Source of the DNA: Kiritimatiellia bacterium
GTDB lineage: Bacteria > Verrucomicrobiota > Kiritimatiellia > UBA8416 > JADHWI01
Direction of reading: 5' to 3'
Assembly (NCBI GenBank): GCA_030744755.1
Contig: JASLPY010000009.1
Coordinates: 45,786 to 109,785 of the forward strand
DNA: 64,000 nt
This document shows positions 19,901 through 26,456 of the stretch, piece by piece. The notes below the pieces were generated by a model. That model was not told where the DNA came from, did no database searches, and saw only the letters and a program-made list of their open reading frames with translations. The position numbers were made by a program, and so were the translations under genes. Position 1 is the stretch's first letter; every line of letters begins with the position of its first letter.

Positions 19901-21233
19901 GGACGCGCACACCACCGCATTGGTCGTTCACGGGCTCAAAGTGGCGAAGGATAACGGACTGGCACTGGTGCCGAACATGCTCGAGCGCGGTGTCGCCTGG
20001 CTGGAGAAATACGAAAAGGGAGAGGTCAAGAAGATCAAGAACGCCCCCGAGCAGATAAAGCCCTACAAGCATCAGGCGGGCAACCTCGACGCGTTCGTTT
20101 ACCTGACCCTGGCCGAGAACGGCAAGATGAACAAAGAGATGCGTGACTTCCTGTATCGCGACCGGCTGAAGCTGGCGCGCTACTGCCAAGCCCAGATCGG
20201 GCTGGCATATCACATGCAGAAGCAGGTCGAAAAGCGGGACGTCATCGTCCGCAACCTGAGACAGTTCCAGGTCGTGGACAAGGAGAACCAGAGCGCATAC
20301 CTGGATCTGCCGAACAAATCCTACTGGTGGTACTGGTATGGAAATGAAATCGAAACCATGGCGATGTACCTGCGGCTGCTGGTCGCCATAGAGCCCAACA
20401 GCGACGTCACCAGCGGGTTCGTCAAGTACCTGCTCAACAACCGAAAGCACGCGACCTACTGGCATTCAACACGCGACACGGCGCTGTGCCTCGAGGCCAT
20501 CGCGCGTTACATCCGGGCGACCGATGAAGACAAGCCGGACATGACCGTGAGTGTGTCGATCGACGATGACGAGCGCAAGGAAGTGCGCATCACACCGGAC
20601 ACGATCTACACATTCGACAATGTGGTCGAGCTGAAGGGGCAGGATGTCACGACCGGTAAACACACCGTGACATTTGAGCGGGAGGGGACCGGGCGCCTTT
20701 ACTTCAACGCTTACCTGACCACCTTCTCGCTGGAGGATCACATAAAGAAGGCCGGCCTCGAGATCAAGGTCGAGCGGCGCTATTACAAGCTCGTCCCCGA
20801 GGAGTTCTCGATTAAGTCGACGGGTTCCCGTGGCCAGGTTGTGGGCCGTCGCGTGGACAAGGTGAAGCGCGTGCTGCTCAAGAACGGCGACGTGGTTAGG
20901 AGCGGCGACAAGGTTGAGGTCGAGCTGATCATCCAGAGTAAGAACGATTACGAGCACCTGGTGTTCGAAGACCGCAAGCCGGCCGGGTTCGAGGCTGTCC
21001 GACTCACGAGCGGGCATACAGGAAGCTGGGGACTGGGCGCCTACACCGAGTTCCGCGACGAACGGGTTTCATTCCAGGTGCGCCGTCTGTCGCGCGGCAC
21101 CCACGCGCTCAGCTACAAGCTCCGCGCCGAGATCCCTGGCACCTTCAGTGCACTCCCGGCGACCGGTAACGGCATGTATGCACCGGAGTTGCGGGCCAAC
21201 TCCGATGAGATCAGGCTGACGGTGAAAGACTGA
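13977..21233 (+). CDS. FecR-type anti-sigma / PA14 / alpha-2-macroglobulin fusion
   Basis: 2418 residues in one frame. Residues 1-60 are the short helical anti-sigma-like N-terminus seen in PVC FecR proteins (ARQRYLDYMSVDAML). A membrane helix lies at about 76-98. A FecR domain follows, with TPAGVATARGTRFHV and a closing VLVMSGIVALSN near residue 220. A TPR-like stretch (YKEALDIYKKLV) leads to a PA14 domain (about 548-680), then macroglobulin domains with an MG2-type TDRPVYRPKQKVHIHSWVR near 980, a Trp-rich loop (1146-1190), the A2M segment NLTTWKIQVWALG, and a C-terminal toroid and receptor-like domain. The thioester site is lost: the CxEQ position reads N1878-C-E-S1881. It should be membrane-anchored with the inhibitor part outside and the anti-sigma part in the cytoplasm. 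Two serpin genes follow. Confidence 0.88.
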   Translation: MTSKEPRFDELDNLLCALAADALDESQREALEELLNTSADARQRYLDYMSVDAMLQWRFTPEQQVSLPKPAPKILQWPIRVGLAAAAALLIGMLAVHSLWRPNPAVPPEPGPAIAVHIPSDYVTPLDIPGWRVLVHKDAVRGQCDRTSLELTEGDAYVQSIPTDGQRLPFSVNTPAGVATARGTRFHVIAKTGKDKTEVNLTNTTAKAVHMTRVLVMSGIVALSNSWGMAEANSGERLESTSDTAPKKLMQEGHYKEALDIYKKLVVDPAHTGAEAGDDLGAALQCMNQLGRPDGWDELAEKAINAHPKDWRLLWSSARGYYHSVHYGRISDGKFYRGHHIRSGRQINARLRDRIRALQLMQQALPFIGKDDDPKKVSAFYMDLASQLRGYHNAWILQALTDIENLPDLDDPNAWGRTRHAPVHEDNRPVFYPLPKSWKTARNDGERWRWLLHKAAEADPERKNTFELEFADFLRNQFGVQTLGSLRRTDADGAPVSGLYAAHTLDDNETLARLATGVQRLKLPKDFSFITRYRKIAGDRPPEKPSPIKDLTYSYYEGDWDELPDFDKLKPKATGKIPKGRFDATVGKRKDYFGLVFEGTLQVPKSGTYTFTLDSDDGSILQVGDAFELNYDGLHGMGQPKSATAELEKGSVAIRAGMFEKTGDEGLGVTWSGPGFTGERLSRFTHVTPEEKALNTLAGIYENRLQLSRAAKVWEESIERYGAGNGGFKQDRLDQILKAWCRLEGTGMHPAGEKVELSFSFRNARRVNFVAHKVKLDTFIEDIKAYIKSDPKDLDWQRTNLDAIGNRLVKENEAKYLAEKAAEWAELLKPADDHWEKRIDIETPLKASGLYLLKATAADGNTSRLLVWITDSVIVDKRIHDNHLYFVSDATTGEPLPQANLEFFGWKNEWHRGQRRRHTKVVNFAEITDAQGVAVPNAAVAPQDYSYLVIARTEADSRFAVLGFTGMRRAPYRHIAPNRARAYIVTDRPVYRPKQKVHIHSWVRHARYDLEDISRYAGRSFVLRINDPTGKKLLDKSFKADTFGDFQHRLDLAEDARLGRYGISVIAKDFPDPVTGKKRKEYHLGSFNFNVEEYKKPEYEVTVEAPKEPTKLGDTIEATVKARYYFGAPVTKARVKYTVRRTEHYNNWMPPRRWDWFYGEGYWWFWQPYDWYPRWPVWGCIGPRHWHRAGPPEIVQENTVEIGAEGEVKIKIDTAVAKALHGDVDHKYEVTAEVVDESRRTIVGKGSVIAARQPFKVFAWSEEGHYRVGDEITAKFQGRTPDGKPVEGKGKAVLYAVAYDNQGNPEEEEVQTWDVGTDENGTAKLSIKAHAAGQYRLSYKLTSTKGHEREGAMMLVVRGKGFTGADFRFNDLELIPDKAEYKVGDRMQLMVNTARKNSTVLLFPRAVSGVTPKPIVLRLDGKSVTREFEITARDLPNFHIEAVTVSGGRIFTQTRNIAVPPEKRVLDVAIAPSETRYKPGAAGKVKIRLTDIHGKPFEGQAVVSVYDKSVEYISNNRPQDIKVFFWKWQRQHGPYRVDSLSRRFAQLLKKDEKFMRNVGAYGAQQALWKNATERPESAMMRDSAASGYHLASKRGGILTAYYSGADKKASKGKSLLMESASSMNIAPQAASAKFNDSANALSAAAPPPLMAATVRKDFADTACWSADITTDQNGEAEIDLTMPENLTTWKIQVWALGHGTVVGEGSTEVVTSKDLLIRLQAPRFFVERDKVLLSANVHNYLDGKRDVRVALEMDGGNLVAADKKSMVQTISLAAKKDKRVDWWVNVEKEGRATIRMKAQTTDDADAMQMEFPVYVHGSLRTESWSGVLKTGEKIAKLLMQVPKERRPDQSHLEIRYSPSIALAMVDALPYLARYHHKNCESIIHRFMPAVLTKKLLADMDIDLNTLREKTTNLNPQEIGDSKKRAKQWKKFDTNPIFDNAKVTSLVKKGLADLGALQNQDGGFSWLPHVRHRRDSDAHTTALVVHGLKVAKDNGLALVPNMLERGVAWLEKYEKGEVKKIKNAPEQIKPYKHQAGNLDAFVYLTLAENGKMNKEMRDFLYRDRLKLARYCQAQIGLAYHMQKQVEKRDVIVRNLRQFQVVDKENQSAYLDLPNKSYWWYWYGNEIETMAMYLRLLVAIEPNSDVTSGFVKYLLNNRKHATYWHSTRDTALCLEAIARYIRATDEDKPDMTVSVSIDDDERKEVRITPDTIYTFDNVVELKGQDVTTGKHTVTFEREGTGRLYFNAYLTTFSLEDHIKKAGLEIKVERRYYKLVPEEFSIKSTGSRGQVVGRRVDKVKRVLLKNGDVVRSGDKVEVELIIQSKNDYEHLVFEDRKPAGFEAVRLTSGHTGSWGLGAYTEFRDERVSFQVRRLSRGTHALSYKLRAEIPGTFSALPATGNGMYAPELRANSDEIRLTVKD

Positions 21234-21320
21234 CCAGATATGTGGAACAGAAACGCGGATCAATGCGTCTCATGCAGAAGGGGCGATGTGCCGCGTGGTG
21301 GCGAACAGGAGGAGGGCAAG

Positions 21321-22550
21321 ATGATCAATAGAGTAAAGTGGATAGCGTGCGTTGCAGTTCTCGCTGTTGTCTGTGTGACTGATGCGGGTGTCGCGGCGAA
21401 GGCGGCGAAGAAGGGCGCAGTGCCCAACCAGGTCACGGGTAACACGACCTTTGCCCTGGACCTGTACAGCCACCTGGCCAAAGGCGACGAGGGGAACCTG
21501 TTCTATTCCCCGTACAGCATCTCGACCGCGCTGGCTATGACCTATGCCGGCGCGCGCGGCAACACGGCCACGGAAATGGAAAAGGTCCTTCATTTCGAAG
21601 CCAGGCAGGGTGTGCATTCGCCGTTTAAGGAACTCCAGTCACGCGTGAATGCCATCGGCGAGAAAGGCAAAGTGACGCTCAACGTGGCCAACTCGCTGTG
21701 GCCGGACAGGCAGTACAAGTTCCTCGACTCGTTCATGTACCTGGTCAGCAAACACTACGTGGCCACGATCAAGCCCATCGATTTCAGCAACGCGGACCTG
21801 GCTGCCAAACTGATCAACACCTGGGTGGAAGACAAGACGAATGACCTGATCAAAGACATTCTCAAGGCGTCCGATATCGATCCCCTAACCAAACTGGCCT
21901 TGGTTAACGCCATCTATTTCAAGGGCACGTGGAAGTACCAGTTCAAGAAGAAGCAAACCAGGGAGCAGGATTTCATGGTCACGCGGGCCAATAGGGTCAA
22001 GGTGCCCCTCATGTCCCAGGCCGGCAAGTTCCATTACGGTGAAAACAAGGACCTGCAGGTCTTGGAACTGCCCTACGACGGGGATGATGTATCGATGGTC
22101 GTCATTCTGCCCCGCAAGGTGGATGGGTTGGCGGCACTGGAGAAGAAACTGAACGCCCAGACACTTACACAATGGACCGGCCTCCTGCGCCAGCACAAGA
22201 AGGTCAACGTGTTCTTCCCCCGGTTCAAGATGGAATACATGATGCACATGAAGAAAACGTTAACAGCCATGGGAATGCCGGATGCGTTCTCGACGGTGCG
22301 CGCAGACTTCTCCGGCATGGACGGCTCGCGGAACCTGCGCATCCACAAGGTGATCCACAAGGCTTTCGTGGAGGTCAATGAGGAAGGCACCGAAGCAGCA
22401 GCAGCCACGGTCGTGCTCATGGCAGCCAGAAGTGCCCGCATCGACCGCCCCCCAACCTTTCGTGCCGATCATCCGTTCATCTTCCTGATCAAGGATAGGG
22501 TGACTGGGAGTGTTCTGTTCATGGGACGCATGACGAATCCGGCAACGTAG
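21321..22550 (+). CDS. secreted serpin with predicted Arg-Ser reactive centre
   Basis: 409 residues from the ATG at 21321, chosen because GGAGGAGGG lies just before it and a signal peptide (MINRVKWIACVAVLAVVCV) follows. Serpin motifs are complete: LYSHLAKGDEGNLFYSPYSI, ALVNAIYFKGTW, and the hinge EEGTEAAAATVV. Counting from the P17 Glu of the hinge gives P1-P1' = Arg-Ser, the same pair as in antithrombin, followed by FRADHPFIFLI. The small-residue hinge predicts a true inhibitor that traps serine proteases by loop insertion, with trypsin-like targets. It lies 87 bases after the macroglobulin gene, probably in the same transcript. Length and motifs match the family well. Confidence 0.95.
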   Translation: MINRVKWIACVAVLAVVCVTDAGVAAKAAKKGAVPNQVTGNTTFALDLYSHLAKGDEGNLFYSPYSISTALAMTYAGARGNTATEMEKVLHFEARQGVHSPFKELQSRVNAIGEKGKVTLNVANSLWPDRQYKFLDSFMYLVSKHYVATIKPIDFSNADLAAKLINTWVEDKTNDLIKDILKASDIDPLTKLALVNAIYFKGTWKYQFKKKQTREQDFMVTRANRVKVPLMSQAGKFHYGENKDLQVLELPYDGDDVSMVVILPRKVDGLAALEKKLNAQTLTQWTGLLRQHKKVNVFFPRFKMEYMMHMKKTLTAMGMPDAFSTVRADFSGMDGSRNLRIHKVIHKAFVEVNEEGTEAAAATVVLMAARSARIDRPPTFRADHPFIFLIKDRVTGSVLFMGRMTNPAT

Positions 22551-22561
22551 GATGCGAGAGG

Positions 22562-22681
22562 ATGAAGGGCGAGATCATCACTTTCAATCCCAAGACCACC
22601 AGAATCTACAAGGCAGAAAAACAGCATCCGTTCTACACACAACGGAAGAACAACTATCGTGACAAGAGAGGCGTGAGATGA
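22562..22681 (+). CDS. possible 39-residue ORF between the serpins
   Basis: An ATG at 22562 opens a 39-codon frame rich in Lys, Arg and Tyr (begins MKGEIITFNPK, ends DKRGVR) whose TGA overlaps the ATG of the second serpin in an ATGA junction. It nearly fills the gap between the serpins. Its own ribosome site (GAGAGG directly against the ATG) is poorly spaced, whereas the second serpin has a good site within this ORF. It may be a real leader or small peptide, or chance. I do not recognise it. Confidence 0.25.
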   Translation: MKGEIITFNPKTTRIYKAEKQHPFYTQRKNNYRDKRGVR

Positions 22682-24222
22682 TTTCGAAGAAACAATTAGT
22701 GGTTCTGTGTACGTTCGCGGCCCTGTGCATGCTTGCAGGGGATGCTCAGTGTGAGCAGCAAGCCGCAAAGGGGGCGGGCGGGGGCAAGGCGGGGGTCACG
22801 GCCGCGGTATCGGCCAACAACTCATTCGCACTGGATCTTTACGCAAAGCTCTCGGCCGAGAATTCGGGGGAGAACGTATTCTTCTCGCCCTTTTCAGTAA
22901 TCAACGCGTTGACCATGGTGGCTGAGGGCGCGCGTGACTACACGGCCAAGGAGATGCGTCAGGTTCTTCATCTGCCAGAAGACCTGGTCGGAATACACAG
23001 GGGGTTGGCGAACCTGGGACTGCGCTACAACCCGCAGAAGGACACGCCGGAAGTGCTGAAGACCAAGGAGGCCATTTCGGCGCAGCAGAAGGCTCTGGAG
23101 GATATCAAGGCGGAGATTGCCGGTCTCCGCAAACAGAAGAAGTGGCGTGAGGCCGGCGAGGCCATAAAAAGGCAGCGAGAGGGCAACGAACGGCTGAAGC
23201 AACTTCTCAAACAGATCGACCCGACGGAAATCACCGTCGCGAATGCGCTCTGGGGAGAGAAGTCCTATCCGTTCCGGCAGGGCTACCTGGACAAGATCAG
23301 TGGCCTCTACAAGACTGGCTCGGTCCGGCAATCGGACTTCAAAGGCAACTTCGACGCAGAACGGCTGAAGATCAACGGGTGGGCGGAGAAGCAGACGCGC
23401 GAAAAGATCAAGGACCTCCTTCCCGCCGGCTCGCTCGACAGGTATACGCGCCTCGTCCTGGTCAATGCGATCTACTTCAAGGGCGAATGGGTGAGCCCGT
23501 TCAAGAAAAGCGACACGCGGAATGAACCCTTCACGGGCTCGGACGGCAGCAAGGCCGATGTTCCACTCATGCGGCGGCAGAACATGGAGGACGTGCGGTA
23601 CGGCGCGTTTAAGCCGAACGGATCGTTCTTCAACACACCTATGCGCGTTTCGATGCGCGGCAAGGCGCCGGTAACGGACGGCGGCCCCAACGGTTTTTCC
23701 ATGATCGAACTCCCTTACCGCGGCGGCAAGTTGGCCATGGTTGTGATCGCACCGAATCGGCCCTCCGGCCTCGCGGCCGTCGAAAAGCAGCTCACGTCGA
23801 AAGCTCTCGCAGGCTGGTTGGAGAAGCTGCGCAAACGTAAGGTGCACGTTTTCGTGCCACGATTCCGCTCGGAGACATCATACAAACTTAACGAAATGCT
23901 CCAGGCCATGGGTATGCCCAGTGCGTTCAAGGATCCTCGGTTCCCGGGAGGTGCCAAATTCGGTGGGATGACGACATCCACGGACCCCATGCAGCAACTC
24001 TACATCGCCCTGGTTCAGCACAAGGCATTTGTTGATGTCGACGAAGAGGGCACGGAGGCAGCGGCCGCAACCGCCGTGGCCATGGCCGTACCGACGTCCA
24101 TGCCGATGGACAGGCCCTTTACGCCTACGTTCCGTGCCGACCGGCCGTTCTTCTACTGCATTCGTGATATCGAGACGGGTTGTATCTTGTTTGCCGGCCG
24201 CGTGGTGAAGCCGGGAGCTTAG
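22678..24222 (+). CDS. secreted serpin with coiled-coil insertion
   Basis: 514 residues, about 100 longer than the first serpin. A signal peptide covers about residues 1-25. Core serpin motifs are present: FFSPFSVINALTMVAEGAR, LVNAIYFKGEW, hinge EEGTEAAAATAVAMA and a C-terminal FRADRPFFYCIRD. Between helix C/D positions and the usual TVANALWGE strand there is an added highly charged, helical segment (about residues 118-180: many Lys, Glu, Arg, Leu and Gln). A second enlarged loop (GSFFNTPMRVSMRGKAP) lies near residues 318-340. By hinge counting P1 would be Pro and P1' Thr, a poor fit, but the loop is long and Met residues lie close by, so the true scissile bond is uncertain. GAGAGG precedes the ATG at good spacing. 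Confidence 0.93.
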   Translation: MISKKQLVVLCTFAALCMLAGDAQCEQQAAKGAGGGKAGVTAAVSANNSFALDLYAKLSAENSGENVFFSPFSVINALTMVAEGARDYTAKEMRQVLHLPEDLVGIHRGLANLGLRYNPQKDTPEVLKTKEAISAQQKALEDIKAEIAGLRKQKKWREAGEAIKRQREGNERLKQLLKQIDPTEITVANALWGEKSYPFRQGYLDKISGLYKTGSVRQSDFKGNFDAERLKINGWAEKQTREKIKDLLPAGSLDRYTRLVLVNAIYFKGEWVSPFKKSDTRNEPFTGSDGSKADVPLMRRQNMEDVRYGAFKPNGSFFNTPMRVSMRGKAPVTDGGPNGFSMIELPYRGGKLAMVVIAPNRPSGLAAVEKQLTSKALAGWLEKLRKRKVHVFVPRFRSETSYKLNEMLQAMGMPSAFKDPRFPGGAKFGGMTTSTDPMQQLYIALVQHKAFVDVDEEGTEAAAATAVAMAVPTSMPMDRPFTPTFRADRPFFYCIRDIETGCILFAGRVVKPGA

Positions 24223-24310
24223 GGATGAGGTGATGAAACGATTGCAGTGTAAATCGGACTTGTACCCCAATGAAAACTGCGGGACTTCGACATCGTTACA
24301 GAGCCACGCT

Positions 24311-24333
24311 CCCACCGGCCTCGTGCCGGTGGG
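24311..24333. repeat. 9-bp perfect hairpin after the serpins
   Basis: CCCACCGGC (24311-24319), loop CTCGT, GCCGGTGGG (24325-24333) lies 88 bases after the second serpin stop. It has no following T run, so it is either a Rho-type or processing stem, or a dispersed palindrome. The rest of the gap 24223-24388 shows no gene. Confidence 0.5.
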
Positions 24334-24388
24334 GCGCACGATTGTAGCCTAGCAATGACAGACCCAAGTTCTAGGTGCCCGAACAGGT

Positions 24389-24448
24389 GCGAGTTCCGTG
24401 TGAAAGTACTTCTCATGGATCAACAACACCAACGAGGGGGCAACTAAA
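24389..24448 (+). pseudogene. degraded fragment of a paralogue of the 26457 gene
   Basis: Thirteen consecutive codons (24407-24445) encode YFSWINNTNEGAT, exactly as in the gene at 26457-28973 (bases 26616-26654). The two DNA stretches differ at 5 of 39 bases, all silent third positions. Just upstream the similarity continues (S-V) but a TGA at 24401-24403 interrupts the frame, and a stop follows soon after. No further homology is visible on either side. It lies against the 3' end of the sialidase gene. It is best read as the leftover of a lost paralogue. Confidence 0.6.
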
Positions 24449-24469
24449 GCGATTCTTGGGAAGTGACTA

Positions 24470-25639
24470 TCACTTAGCCAGCTTGTCTTTGCCTTCCGTC
24501 AGCCACTCGAGGGTGAAGCTTGCAAAGGTGATTGTTTTGCAGTTGTCCTTTTCGTAGAAGAGGCCTATCGATTTGTCCGGCATTACTGCCAGACAGGAGT
24601 ATGCCGTCCCGCCTTCGTGGATTCGTCTTGCGACGGGCCATGTCTTGCCTTCGTCGTAGCTCAGCTTGACGGCCAGTTTCACCCTGCCCCTGGATTGCGG
24701 AGGGTTTGAAAAGAGTATCCGGTTCTTACCGCCGTCTTCCACTGTCGTATACCGCAGGATGCTTGCCTGGCAGGTTGGCTCCGGCAGCTGGTCGTCCCAC
24801 CACACTTCGGACCAGGTTTCACCCCCGTCGGTGCTGGTGGCTATAGCCCGCTTGTGACGCGGCTTGTAGCTTCGCATGTTCATCATCAGCGATCCGTCCG
24901 CCAGTTCGACTACCTGGCTCTCGTTACAACCCGGGCGGATAGATTCGGAGCGTTTCCATGTCTTCCCTCCGTCATCCGAGTAGATCACGTGAGCCCCGTA
25001 GTGATGATCTTTGTATTTCTTGTTTGAATGGTTTGCGGGACAGACCAGTCGGCCCCTGTACTTACCGCGCTCGATCTGGATTGCCACACCAGGCCCGGTC
25101 GCGTACCAGCCCCAATCGGGATCACGGCATGTCTCGGAGAGATCGACAGGCTTGGACCACGTCTCGCCGTCATCGGCAGAACTGGTGATGTATACTTTCC
25201 TCGGCTCTTTGCTTGATCCAGCTATGATTGATCCTTCATGGTCCGAACCCAGGTTCCAGGTCATCAGCAAATGGATGGTGCCGATACTATCATCCACAAC
25301 TGGACAGCAGTTACCGCATGTATTCCTGTCATCATCCCAGACGACCTGCAGCGGTGCCCAGGTTTTGCCACCATCGAAACTGCGCTTGAGAACCATGTTG
25401 ATGTCGCCCGCGTCACTACGGCTTTTTCGGCCTTCGCAGAAAGCCAGAAGGGTACCTTTCTTCGACACGATCAGGGCAGGAATGCGGAAGACATTGTAGC
25501 CTTCGGTCCCCCCGGTGAAGACGGCCACCTGCTTCTCTGGGCCCTTCCTTCCTGCGGGCTCCTTTGCGCGTGAACTTGTTGTTACGAGTATGGATAGCGA
25601 GAGTATAAGGCCACAATAAGCAGCTTGCCTGGCATTCAT
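24470..25639 (-). CDS. secreted exo-sialidase (GH33-like)
   Basis: 389 residues from the ATG whose first base is 25639; AGAAAGGG precedes it, whereas the ATG 30 bases upstream has no ribosome site. A signal peptide covers about residues 1-25. The catalytic FRIPAL motif follows, with SRSDAGD (acid Asp), GCNESQVVEL (Glu), NMRSY and SRGR (two more triad Arg) and TAYSCL (Tyr nucleophile region). Five Asp-box-like repeats are seen (SFDGGKTW, SADDGETW, SDDGGKTW, STDGGETW, SYDEGKTW), matching a six-bladed sialidase propeller. It would release terminal sialic acids from glycans outside the cell. It is transcribed opposite to the glycosidase-like gene at 26457. Confidence 0.9.
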   Translation of the reverse strand: MNARQAAYCGLILSLSILVTTSSRAKEPAGRKGPEKQVAVFTGGTEGYNVFRIPALIVSKKGTLLAFCEGRKSRSDAGDINMVLKRSFDGGKTWAPLQVVWDDDRNTCGNCCPVVDDSIGTIHLLMTWNLGSDHEGSIIAGSSKEPRKVYITSSADDGETWSKPVDLSETCRDPDWGWYATGPGVAIQIERGKYRGRLVCPANHSNKKYKDHHYGAHVIYSDDGGKTWKRSESIRPGCNESQVVELADGSLMMNMRSYKPRHKRAIATSTDGGETWSEVWWDDQLPEPTCQASILRYTTVEDGGKNRILFSNPPQSRGRVKLAVKLSYDEGKTWPVARRIHEGGTAYSCLAVMPDKSIGLFYEKDNCKTITFASFTLEWLTEGKDKLAK

Positions 25640-25802
25640 GTCCGGGTTCCCTTTCTTGTCAATATTCATGACGGTTATAGCACGTTGTCATCACTGAAAG
25701 AACAGATTCCTCTTCTAACAAGGGATAAAGAAAGGAGGAGAGACACGGGAAGTGCGTATGGAAGACAGTTTAAGTCGAGCCATTTCCGCAGTCAATCCGA
25801 TC

Positions 25803-25845
25803 AATAATAGCATTACGAAATCGAGGTCTGTAATTGTCTTTCCCC
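25803..25845. repeat. dispersed 44-base element, copy 1
   Basis: AATAATAGCATTACGAAA followed by a GGTC and an ATTGTCTTT block matches the window's last bases (63950-63993) at about 35 of 44 positions in the same orientation. No gene is associated. The gap 25640-25802 around it shows no coding signal. Confidence 0.5.
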
Positions 25846-25925
25846 CAGTTTGTGTGTGCTATGCTTTGCTTCACAGGTGGGAAGGGCTGCCTTTTTGGGA
25901 TACTGACCCCAGGAAGAGTGTCAAT

Positions 25926-26280
25926 GGTGGGATGCAACACACGGAGCATCATTCAGCGCGAGAGTTTCTTGACAGGATTTACAGAATCTACGGGATGGGA
26001 GGTGACATGAACTTGACGCTGGTTACTTGGATACTCTCACTTCACGCTTCTTGTGCTATTCCTATGCGAAACCAGCATCAAGTTCCTGCCACGGTTTGCT
26101 ATGGATAGAAAAAAGAGATGGGCTCTGCGCTCCCCATCACGTGGACAACGTTGCATGAATCTGGCGGAATGCAGGGAAAGGGGGCATTCCGCCAGATTCA
26201 TGCAACTCCCCCATCCTGCAAATCCTGTTGATCCTGTCAAAACACTCCCCATATCCGTGACCATCTGCTTGCATCCCGCC
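25926..26280. repeat. nested palindrome cluster
   Basis: Four inverted repeats sit in the gap between the sialidase and the 26457 gene. Outermost: GGTGGGATGCAA (25926-25937) with TTGCATCCCGCC (26269-26280). Inside: an imperfect pair containing TTGACAGGAT (25961-26000 and 26210-26248). Inside that, side by side: CATGAACTTGACGCTGGTT / AACCAGCATCAAGTTCCTG (26006-26024 and 26070-26088), and a perfect 22-bp pair starting TTGCATGAATCTGGCGG (26151-26172 and 26184-26205). The last two kinds recur together at 43521-43905 and the TTGACAGG kind recurs at 36942-37050. No transposase is present. Confidence 0.85.
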
Positions 26281-26346
26281 ACTGCGGGGCGCGTTCATCC
26301 CAGGTCTAAATGGCTCACTGCGGAAAATGCTCAAGTCCAGACCGGG

Positions 26347-26374
26347 TGGACGAATTGTCGATGACGTGTATAAT
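26347..26374 (+). promoter_or_regulatory. possible promoter for the 26457 gene
   Basis: A perfect TATAAT at 26369-26374 lies 83 bases before the ATG, with TGGACG (26347-26352) as a partial -35 box at 16-base spacing. GAGGTG near 26446 provides the ribosome site. Confidence 0.4.
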
Positions 26375-26456
26375 GCGTGCTGAAACATGTTGCTGGTTCA
26401 GGTGAGTGTGTGGGTTGTGCTTCCAGGGAAGAATCTTTTTGAAACGAGGTGAATTG

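Noticed and set aside
24311..24333. Intrinsic terminator after the serpins
   Set aside because: The hairpin is strong but is followed by GCGCACG instead of a T run.
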